19,276 nt of DNA from CAYPEZ01 sp964409985 (GTDB taxonomy: Bacteria > Patescibacteriota > Minisyncoccia > Phycocordibacterales > UBA6899): NCBI GenBank assembly GCA_964409985.1, contig CAYPEZ010000017.1:1-19276 (forward strand), in the 5' to 3' direction. Position 1 is the stretch's first letter. Every line of letters begins with the position of its first letter. The translations under genes and the position numbers were made by a program. Below, piece after piece: positions 1 to 5,948 of the stretch. Under the pieces are notes generated by a model. It did not search any database and was not told where the DNA came from. It saw only the letters and a list, made by a program, of their open reading frames with translations.

Positions 1-1
1 G

Positions 2-1555
2 TTTAAAAAGGTAGAGAACTTACCAAGACTATATAATTCAATTGGCCTAGCTTGGGTCTTGGGGGAGCTAAATCGAAGGGACCATTATGTCATCACGTAT
101 TTAAAAGACGTTGTAAAATATGCCACTAATAGTGATGCTGTTTGGCGAGCCGCATATTCTTTGGAAAATTTAGGTGAAGATGATGCTATTGTCTTGCTTA
201 AGAGGTCGATAAAGATTGATAGGACGATGACCATAGAAGAACATATTGCGAACATCGCAGACAAGAAGTCACTGATTCACATCCTCGTATTAAGCAACCT
301 TGATAATCTAGAAAAGATAATTTACCCAGCTGTAAAAAAAATCTATCTTGAAACTCGAGATGTCAGAGAGATTGTAAATTGTTGCTGGTTAATTGGCAGA
401 CTTGGATTACTGGACAAAGAGATATTTCAAAAAATCGTAAAACACTCTGCTTCATCTGACTATGAAGTTAAATATTATACATATTTTGCTCTCCAACATA
501 ATGGATCTGAGGCGCTCCTCCCTTTATTTGAAAAAGGTTTACTTGATATTAATCCACTCATCCGGAAATTGTCTGCAAGATCATTACGGAGAATTGCACA
601 CGAAAACTCTCTTGTGAAATTAATAGATGCGCTCGTGAAAGAAAAAGATCCCGCAGTTATCTCTGAAATCAGTACGGCCATATACGCAATTAAAAACCCT
701 CTAATTAAGGCAGATATTTTACTATTAGCACATAGCGTCAATAACGAGAACGGAATGATCGCAGATGAGTCAGACAAGTGGTACAAAGATGCTTCGCTAT
801 ACCACAAGTTCTCGGAAGCTGAAGACCCGCAAAATTTATGTTTTACACTTTTGTCTAGCGCCATTTCTGGACGTAAAATTGTGAACCCGATTGATCTTGC
901 TACCGGAACAGGGAGATATTTGTTTCAGATACAAGACAAATTAGCTTATGATGGGGTGTTATATGGTATCGATTACAGTAAAGATATGTGTGAATTCGTT
1001 GAAAAGCGGATTAGGAGAGAGAAGTACTACACTAAGAAAATTCAAGTCATACACTCAGCAATCTCTGATATCTCTCAAAAAGTGAATGTCAAATCTACAT
1101 TTATTGTAAGTTCTTTCGGTTTTCCCAGCCGAATTACGGATAAAGAATTAGTGCTATCTGAGCTAAAAGCAGTGTATGAGTTGTTGGAAGATGGCGGAAT
1201 ATTTGCGACAGTCGGTTGGGACGAGTCTTTTAATGATTCGCTGAATTCCTTTTGGTATAAGTACATTCCTGATGCGATACAGGCACGTTCATTTGAGGAG
1301 TGGCGGAGAAAACGAAGTGCAACAATAGATGGTGCGCGTAATTGTCGGCTAACATGGTATAAAAAAGGAATCATTACTCCTTTGCAGTTCAACTCGCTCT
1401 CAGAATCAGTCGAAGTCATGGGTTACTTGTTTGGACGTGATGCAGCAAAACATATTGTGATAAAAAAGATTACAAAATGGGATATGTCTATTGGACTAAC
1501 ACTTGATACCAAGGAGAGCCTGAAAAAAATAATTGAAAGTTATGAAAGAAATTGA
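2..1555 (+). CDS. HEAT-repeat protein fused to a class I SAM-dependent methyltransferase (5' end missing)
   Basis: The reading frame is open to the left edge: codons from base 2 read FKKVENLPRLYNS and join without a stop to a possible TTG start at 59. There is no ATG or GTG in between, so the gene very probably begins outside the window and about 517 residues are visible. Counting from the TTG, residues 1 to about 235 are helical pairs of HEAT/armadillo type, for example around WRAAYSLENLGEDDA and IRKLSARSLRRIA, a protein- or nucleic-acid-binding scaffold. Residues about 240-390 form a Rossmann methyltransferase domain: motif I DLATGTGR starts at D279, followed by the acidic strand GIDYSKDM and a later LEDGGIFATVGWD strand. 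The tail of about 100 residues is unassigned. The methylated substrate cannot be read from the sequence. It overlaps the next gene by 14 nt, suggesting translational coupling. I am sure of both domain types; the function is unknown. Confidence 0.8.
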   Translation, partial: FKKVENLPRLYNSIGLAWVLGELNRRDHYVITYLKDVVKYATNSDAVWRAAYSLENLGEDDAIVLLKRSIKIDRTMTIEEHIANIADKKSLIHILVLSNLDNLEKIIYPAVKKIYLETRDVREIVNCCWLIGRLGLLDKEIFQKIVKHSASSDYEVKYYTYFALQHNGSEALLPLFEKGLLDINPLIRKLSARSLRRIAHENSLVKLIDALVKEKDPAVISEISTAIYAIKNPLIKADILLLAHSVNNENGMIADESDKWYKDASLYHKFSEAEDPQNLCFTLLSSAISGRKIVNPIDLATGTGRYLFQIQDKLAYDGVLYGIDYSKDMCEFVEKRIRREKYYTKKIQVIHSAISDISQKVNVKSTFIVSSFGFPSRITDKELVLSELKAVYELLEDGGIFATVGWDESFNDSLNSFWYKYIPDAIQARSFEEWRRKRSATIDGARNCRLTWYKKGIITPLQFNSLSESVEVMGYLFGRDAAKHIVIKKITKWDMSIGLTLDTKESLKKIIESYERN

Positions 1556-2528
1556 GATTTTGTACATGCTTCAAGATCCTATTGATGAAGCTATAAAGAA
1601 AATTAATGTATATCGACAGTCAGGAACATCGCTTGTTCATAAAGGCACAGTGCGTGTTGTCGATGATTACTATGTGAATGATAAGGTGGAGGGGCTACGC
1701 TTTGGGTCTGGAGCCAATAAGTCATTGAGGGTCAGGTCAAAAGACGGAAAAAATTTCATTACTTTCAAAGACGACCACTACAATAAAGAGACCTGGCTCT
1801 ATAGTGACGAGTATGAGACCGCTGTCATTGATGATGATATTATTTCGACAATCTTACTGAAGCTTGGATGTAGAAAAGAGGTGACTGTCGATCTAAAGAA
1901 ACATATATTTGTTCTCGGTCAGTATGAAGTGGTTCTTGAGGAGGTTGTCGGCTTGGGTAATTTTGTCGAGATCGAAATAATGAGTGAACATGAAACAGAT
2001 CCGATGCGCCTAAAAGAAGAGGCAAGACGTGTTTTGCAATCCCTTGGATTATCGTTGGGCGATGAGATGAACAAAGGGAAAGCCGAACTGTTACTTAAGA
2101 AACAAAACAGGGCTAGTAAACAGGATGTATTTTCTAGATATGTGGCAGAAGCAACATCGCAGATAGCTGAAGGAGGTTATTGGCAGGTGTGTGGTCCAGT
2201 GACTTCTCGAGGGTATGCGCAGGTTGACCAAAACATTAAGACGATAAAAAACATGATTGATAAGCTGGTGTCTGATGGGAAAAAAGTGTTCGATCAAATT
2301 CAGTATGAACCAAAACTACAAAATCTCATAGATGAAGGATTCCTGTCTTATGATGACATGCTCGAAGGATTCTATGGAAAAATTTTCTCGACAGGGAACA
2401 TCGTCGGTATTTATCTGCTTCCTGGATGGGAATCTTCTTACGGTTGCCGATATGAAGAAAAAAAGGCAAAACAACTCGGTCTTAAAATTATTTACCCCAA
2501 TGACAGTGGGACACAAGAGAGGGAATAG
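1542..2528 (+). CDS. CYTH domain fused to a nucleoside 2-deoxyribosyltransferase-like (DUF4406-type) domain
   Basis: I chose ATG 1542 (328 aa) over an in-frame TTG at 1533. Neither has a Shine-Dalgarno, but the CYTH fold normally begins right at its EIE strand. Residues 2 to about 172 look like a CYTH/CyaB triphosphate-tunnel domain: EIEIL at 3-7, LRVR at 62-65, ITFK, EYET and the late strand GLGNFVEIEI. Members bind organic triphosphates with divalent metal (class IV adenylate cyclase, thiamine triphosphatase, inorganic triphosphatase). The usual ExExK opening lacks its lysine, with Leu7 in that place. Residues about 212-320 match the nucleoside-deoxyribosyltransferase-like pattern: CGPVTSRG, an N.....M...L...GK.VF helix, then LLPGWESSYGCRYEEKKAKQLG (PGWESS at 294-299), typical of DUF4406 proteins. 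The domain pairing suggests nucleotide metabolism or signalling. No product can be stated. Confidence 0.78.
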   Translation: MKEIEILYMLQDPIDEAIKKINVYRQSGTSLVHKGTVRVVDDYYVNDKVEGLRFGSGANKSLRVRSKDGKNFITFKDDHYNKETWLYSDEYETAVIDDDIISTILLKLGCRKEVTVDLKKHIFVLGQYEVVLEEVVGLGNFVEIEIMSEHETDPMRLKEEARRVLQSLGLSLGDEMNKGKAELLLKKQNRASKQDVFSRYVAEATSQIAEGGYWQVCGPVTSRGYAQVDQNIKTIKNMIDKLVSDGKKVFDQIQYEPKLQNLIDEGFLSYDDMLEGFYGKIFSTGNIVGIYLLPGWESSYGCRYEEKKAKQLGLKIIYPNDSGTQERE

Positions 2529-2672
2529 TAGTTAGCCTCCAAATTGCGAACTAGGGTACCGACTACCTCGTCAAGAACATTCCAACAGATTCTCAAACAC
2601 TTACGAAGTAATCTCTAGCATCTAAAAGGAAAAAACACCTCCTCCAAGGGGGGATATTTTTGGAAGGGGATA
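2529..2672. other. Non-coding spacer with weak hairpins
   Basis: No gene is supported here. A C-rich then G-rich run at 2638-2653 (CCTCCTCC then GGGGGG), followed by ATATTTTT, could form a poor terminator for the CYTH fusion gene, but the stem needs G-U pairs or a very small loop. A 26-codon open stretch (2545-2622) lies between stops and shows no start or family signal. Confidence 0.35.
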
Positions 2673-2702
2673 TTGACAAAATGGCATAAATAGTGCTATA
2701 AT
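2673..2702 (+). promoter_or_regulatory. Sigma-70-type promoter of the PQ-loop-like membrane gene
   Basis: TTGACA (2673-2678) and TATAAT (2697-2702) are both perfect consensus hexamers with an 18-bp spacer, and TGC just before the -10 makes it an extended -10 as well. Transcription would start near 2709, giving a leader of about 35 nt containing the Shine-Dalgarno GGAGGAGG at 2731-2738, five bases before the GTG start. It is the most consensus-like promoter in the window. Confidence 0.88.
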
Positions 2703-2743
2703 ATTGCACAGTTCTTTGCAATCCCGAGAGGGAGGAGGTTCCC

Positions 2744-3319
2744 GTGGAAACGGTTTCCATCGCTCTCGGCATTCTCGCGGGAGCAATTCAGCTTTTGGCA
2801 TATTATGTGTATGCCAAGAAAGTCCAGAATCCTAATACTGCGTCGTGGATCATGTGGTCCATTTCTGCCGTGCTGGACCTCGGTTCCTACCAAGGCATTG
2901 CCCACGATTGGGCGAAGAGTGCGCTACCACTCGCGTGCACTATTGCGAGCATCTGGCTCACGATGAGAGCGTTCCTGATGGGACGTTTGGGTCGACCAGA
3001 TCGAAAGGATCTCATGCTCTTGGGACTTGATGGAATCATTACGATTGTCTGGGTGTTTTCCACCGCAACGATCGCAAATGTGCTCTATCAAGCGACTTCT
3101 ATTATTTCGTTTACTCCACTCATCCGTGGTGTTGCGAATAGAACAGAGCATGAGCACCCGCTCCCTTGGGTTCTCTGGACCATTGCATACACTGTGATGC
3201 TCGTGGCAGTGGTGATGAGGATTGATTCGTGGGCCGAAACAGCCTATCCAATCGTCAACATCATCCTGCACGGATTGGTCCTGGCCTTTATCGTTCGGAA
3301 CATCCGGACACCCCCCTGA
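2744..3319 (+). CDS. Small multi-pass membrane protein, PQ-loop/SWEET-like with internal repeat
   Basis: The GTG start is fixed by GGAGGAGG at 2731-2738, the only textbook ribosome-binding site in the window. The 191-residue product is almost wholly hydrophobic, with about six to seven probable membrane helices and a short charged loop (GRLGRPDRKD) in the middle. The two halves resemble each other: QLLAYYVYAKKVQNPNTASWIMWSISAV in the first half and a segment ending HPLPWVLWTIAYTVML in the second. Each has a helix, a basic residue, a polar proline turn, then [S/P]W followed by W, as in the PQ-loop repeats of SemiSWEET and SWEET transporters, although the exact PQ pair is missing. A solute-transport role is an inference from this pattern. 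The gene has its own promoter and terminator, so it is probably transcribed alone. It could instead be an unrelated membrane family. Confidence 0.72.
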   Translation: METVSIALGILAGAIQLLAYYVYAKKVQNPNTASWIMWSISAVLDLGSYQGIAHDWAKSALPLACTIASIWLTMRAFLMGRLGRPDRKDLMLLGLDGIITIVWVFSTATIANVLYQATSIISFTPLIRGVANRTEHEHPLPWVLWTIAYTVMLVAVVMRIDSWAETAYPIVNIILHGLVLAFIVRNIRTPP

Positions 3320-3343
3320 TACAGTAATGTCTCAGGGGGTTTT
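3312..3343 (+). terminator. Rho-independent terminator overlapping the membrane gene's stop codon
   Basis: CCCCCTGA (3312-3319) pairs perfectly with TCAGGGGG (3332-3339) around a 12-nt loop, followed by TTTT (3340-3343). The TGA stop of the preceding gene forms the top of the left arm. Confidence 0.9.
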
Positions 3344-3383
3344 CTATAATTTTGTGAGCGTACTCTCGTTTCCCCAGGTATTT

Positions 3384-3413
3384 TGGACATAAATAGGAGA
3401 TATGTGCTATAAT
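3384..3413 (+). promoter_or_regulatory. Promoter of the SET-domain/histidine-kinase set
   Basis: TGGACA (3384-3389, one mismatch to TTGACA), an 18-bp spacer and a perfect TATAAT (3408-3413) preceded by TGC. The block GTGCTATAAT is identical to that at 2693-2702. Transcription should begin near 3420, leaving a leader of about 28 nt without a recognisable Shine-Dalgarno. Confidence 0.78.
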
Positions 3414-3424
3414 GAGTTATTCCC

Positions 3425-3442
3425 ACGTAACGCAATTTACGT
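3425..3442 (+). promoter_or_regulatory. Inverted repeat in the leader of the SET gene
   Basis: ACGTAA (3425-3430) and TTACGT (3437-3442) are perfect inverted copies around CGCAAT. They lie just after the predicted transcription start and 5 nt before the ATG, where a ribosome-binding site would be expected. It could be an operator or a small RNA hairpin; six base pairs alone is weak evidence. Confidence 0.4.
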
Positions 3443-3447
3443 AGTCT

Positions 3448-3954
3448 ATGAAGCATATTTATACCTGCTCGAGCAAGATCCACGGTCTTGGTATCAGGAT
3501 TGGTGAAGATGTAAAGAAAGGAGAGATCATTGCATATATCAAGGGGACTCTCAAATTTAAAACCATAAGATCAAAAAAAGATTCACTGTCGTACCCTAAT
3601 TGGATAGGAGTGGCGAATAATCAATGGATTGATCCTCATAAGCCATTCAAGTTTATCAATCACTCCTGTAACCCGACCGTTGGAGTAAAAGGCCGTGTTT
3701 CTGTGGTTGCGCTACGTGATCTCAAAGAAGGTGATGAAATTACCCTTGACTACTCTACTGTTGAAGGGGATGAGATGTGGGAAATGAAATGTACATGCGG
3801 TGAGCCGAATTGTCGAAAAGTTGTTCGATCTATTCAATATTTGCCTGCGCGACAGTTCAACAGGTATCTTCCGTACGTACCAACATACTTTAAAAACCTC
3901 TACCTGCGAATTTCAAAAAGTAAAAATTCGGACAAAAAATTAGCTAGTGCATAA
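3448..3954 (+). CDS. SET-domain protein lysine methyltransferase
   Basis: This 168-residue protein is a minimal SET domain. It starts with the SET-N strand IHGLGIRIGEDVKKGEIIAYIKG. FINHSCNP (N71-P76) supplies the SAM-binding pseudoknot, and GDEITLDYS (95-103) holds the likely catalytic Tyr102. A post-SET zinc-type motif follows, CTCGEPNCR, with cysteines 115, 117 and 122. The fourth zinc ligand would be Cys74 of NHSC, as in eukaryotic SET enzymes. Such enzymes transfer methyl groups from SAM to lysine side chains; the target here is unknown. A basic tail (about 140-168, RISKSKNSDKK) could bind nucleic acid or membrane. It is the first gene after the promoter at 3384-3413, with only 8 nt between it and the next gene, so it is probably co-transcribed with the small TM protein and histidine kinase. 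Confidence 0.9.
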   Translation: MKHIYTCSSKIHGLGIRIGEDVKKGEIIAYIKGTLKFKTIRSKKDSLSYPNWIGVANNQWIDPHKPFKFINHSCNPTVGVKGRVSVVALRDLKEGDEITLDYSTVEGDEMWEMKCTCGEPNCRKVVRSIQYLPARQFNRYLPYVPTYFKNLYLRISKSKNSDKKLASA

Positions 3955-3962
3955 TATTTTTT

Positions 3963-4151
3963 ATGGCAGAAGATTCACACCCAGTAGCTGCGTCTTTTGT
4001 TTCTGTTGGATATCTTGTCTTACTTACAATGGGGGCAGCTCTCTCTATGTGGGGATCTTTCAATCGATATATTGTTGAAGAGGATTTTACTGTTTATCTT
4101 TACGAGGAAGAAATTCCTGAATCAACGCTCTCGAATATTCTCTCCTTATGA
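3963..4151 (+). CDS. Small single-pass membrane protein
   Basis: This 62-residue product has one probable membrane helix at about 10-30 (FVSVGYLVLLTMGAALSMWG) and an acidic C-terminal part (VEEDFTVYLYEEEIPES). I do not recognise a family. Its TGA stop overlaps the ATG of the histidine kinase (ATGA, 4148-4151), a classic coupling arrangement, which supports that it is translated. AT-rich sequence just upstream (CATAAT at 3950-3955 after TG) could act as an extra -10, but it lacks a convincing -35. The context suggests a membrane partner or small regulator of the kinase; this is inference only. Confidence 0.6.
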   Translation: MAEDSHPVAASFVSVGYLVLLTMGAALSMWGSFNRYIVEEDFTVYLYEEEIPESTLSNILSL

Positions 4152-5803
4152 CACCTGAAATTCTTACTGCAATCAAAAACTGTGCTTGGGCTCCGTCCCC
4201 AAACCTTCTTTTTTCAGAGAATGTTTATGGTCCCCTCATATATTATTCCCATTTTTTAGCATTTGCGCCAGCACTTTTTCTTGGAGCGTTCCTGTTTTTG
4301 AGTGGAAGAAAACACCTTTCAAACATCCTTCTTTTTTTGGTTACTTTGGTGTTCTCAACGTGGATTTTTGCTGACCTTGTACTTTGGACATCAGCAATAC
4401 CATCATATGTGATGTTCTTTTGGGCAGTAGAAATTATTACTGAACCCTTTATTTACTTTTTTTCGTTCTATTTTTTCTATACGTTTGCTTTCAGAAGAGA
4501 TCTTCCACTCACTCAAAAAATATTATTTGTTATCCCTCTCATTCCAACGCTTCTATTCGCACCAACAACCTATGCACTTTTGGGTTTTGACCTTTCAAAC
4601 TGTGACCGTGCAGCTGTAGAGGGGCCGCTTGCTTCATATGGGTATCTTATCGAGTTTCTCTACACCATTTCCATTGTCATATCAGCGATCATTGCCATAA
4701 AGACGTCAGAAAAAGGGGCAGCTAGAAAAAAAATACTCCTCCTTTCACTCGGGGTGGTGGCATTTCTCTTGAGTTTCTCAATTGGAAATATTGTTGAAGT
4801 CTTTACTGAAAACTGGTCTATAGGACAGTATGGACTCATTGGTGCGCCAATTTTCGTTGCATTTCTGACTTTCTTGATTGTGCGCTATCAAGAATTTAAT
4901 GCTCGCCTCATTGGAGCACAAGTGCTTGTGCTGAGCTTGGGCATGCTTATCGCATCAATGCTCTTTGTCAGAGATGGAGAAAATATTAAAGTAATCATCT
5001 CCTTGACTCTCATCCTTCTTTGGTTTTTAGGAACAATGCTTGTCCGTGGAGTAAAAAAGGAAATTGAGGCCAGAGAGCATATTGAAAAACTTGCGGAAGA
5101 ACTTAAGACAGCGAATGAGCAGCAATCAGTGCTTATCCACTTCGTAACGCACCAGATTAAGGGATTCTTCACCATGTCACGAAATATCTTCTCGCTCATG
5201 CTTGAGAATACGTTTGGAGAGCTCAATCCAGGGATGAAAAAAATGGTGCAGCAGGGTTTTGATAACACAACGAAGGGCGTGTCGACTGTCCAAGAAATCT
5301 TGAATGCCGCAAACCTTAAGAAGGGAACGGTGCAGATGAAAATGATTTCCTTTGACGCACGTGCTCTTGTGGATGAAATTCTCGCTGAGCTCAAGCCTCG
5401 TGTGGATGAAAAGAAGCTTCAAATGTCTACCGTTCTTTCCTCAGGACCTCTCGTTGTTGTGGGGGATCGCTTTCAGCTTCATGAGGTCTACAAAAATCTT
5501 GTTGATAATGCTATTCGGTATACCCCACAAGGGAAGATTACTGTGACACTAGAAAAACAGTCCAATGCGGTTCATTTTTCTGTGACTGATAGTGGGGTGG
5601 GCCTTTCAGAAGATGACAAGAAACGCCTCTTTACTGAAGGAGGACGAGGCAAAGATTCACTCAAGGTCAATGTCGACTCTACTGGTTTCGGCCTCTTTAT
5701 CGCCAAGGGCATCGTTGACGCACACAAAGGCCATATCTGGGCAGAATCAGAAGGCCCAGGAAAGGGAAGCACATTTGCCGTTGAGCTACCACTCGTTGCG
5801 TAA
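4148..5803 (+). CDS. Orphan multi-TM sensor histidine kinase
   Basis: The 551-residue protein has an N-terminal membrane sensor of about eight to nine hydrophobic segments (residues about 30-300), including FFWAVEIITEPFIYFFSFYFFY. This recalls the 7TM sensor regions often seen on bacterial histidine kinases. A short coiled coil (REHIEKLAEELKTANEQQ) leads to the dimerisation/phosphoacceptor helix with FVTHQIKG, His335, and then a GHKL ATPase: N-box VYKNLVDNAIRYTP (N454), G1 DSGVGLS (D481) and G2 GFGLFIAKGIV (from G513). The H-box lacks the usual E/D-L-R-x-P residues. The ATPase boxes look complete, so activity is likely. No response regulator is in the window, so its output is unknown. It overlaps the small TM gene by 4 nt and sits downstream of the SET methyltransferase. 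Confidence 0.9.
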   Translation: MTPEILTAIKNCAWAPSPNLLFSENVYGPLIYYSHFLAFAPALFLGAFLFLSGRKHLSNILLFLVTLVFSTWIFADLVLWTSAIPSYVMFFWAVEIITEPFIYFFSFYFFYTFAFRRDLPLTQKILFVIPLIPTLLFAPTTYALLGFDLSNCDRAAVEGPLASYGYLIEFLYTISIVISAIIAIKTSEKGAARKKILLLSLGVVAFLLSFSIGNIVEVFTENWSIGQYGLIGAPIFVAFLTFLIVRYQEFNARLIGAQVLVLSLGMLIASMLFVRDGENIKVIISLTLILLWFLGTMLVRGVKKEIEAREHIEKLAEELKTANEQQSVLIHFVTHQIKGFFTMSRNIFSLMLENTFGELNPGMKKMVQQGFDNTTKGVSTVQEILNAANLKKGTVQMKMISFDARALVDEILAELKPRVDEKKLQMSTVLSSGPLVVVGDRFQLHEVYKNLVDNAIRYTPQGKITVTLEKQSNAVHFSVTDSGVGLSEDDKKRLFTEGGRGKDSLKVNVDSTGFGLFIAKGIVDAHKGHIWAESEGPGKGSTFAVELPLVA

Positions 5804-5864
5804 CGTAATAAGTATTCACCGCCTCCTCCAAGCAGGACACAATTTTCAGCCAAATCCATTCTCA

Positions 5865-5878
5865 TATTCTTAAGAATA
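5865..5878. promoter_or_regulatory. Perfect 14-bp palindrome upstream of trpS
   Basis: TATTCTTAAGAATA is a perfect palindrome in the 145-nt gap before trpS. It may be an operator, but one such 7-pair palindrome is expected by chance in a window this long. Confidence 0.3.
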
Positions 5879-5889
5879 CTAGAACAGAT

Positions 5890-5940
5890 TTGACGGGAAT
5901 TTTGTGAAGAGTTGACGGGAGGCAGATTTCTCGCAAGAAT
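5890..5940 (+). promoter_or_regulatory. trpS: Possible trpS promoter with duplicated TTGACGGGA
   Basis: TTGACGGGA occurs at 5890-5898 and again at 5912-5920, 22 bp apart. The second copy gives a -35 (TTGACG) with a 17-bp spacer to AAGAAT (5935-5940), a weak -10 ending 8 nt before the ATG. The first copy has no -10 at the right distance and may be a binding site or the trace of a small duplication. Confidence 0.4.
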
Positions 5941-5948
5941 GGTGAGAT

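Noticed and set aside
2545..2622. 26-codon open stretch reading CELGYRLPRQEHSNRF, similar to peptides produced antisense to tRNA genes
   Set aside because: The opposite strand has no T-arm consensus (TTCRANNC within a 5-bp stem) or cloverleaf, so neither a tRNA nor a gene remnant is supported.
3244..3483. 79-residue ORF on the - strand and other long opposite-strand frames in genes
   Set aside because: They are shadows of confidently assigned genes, with no homology-like motifs or start signals.
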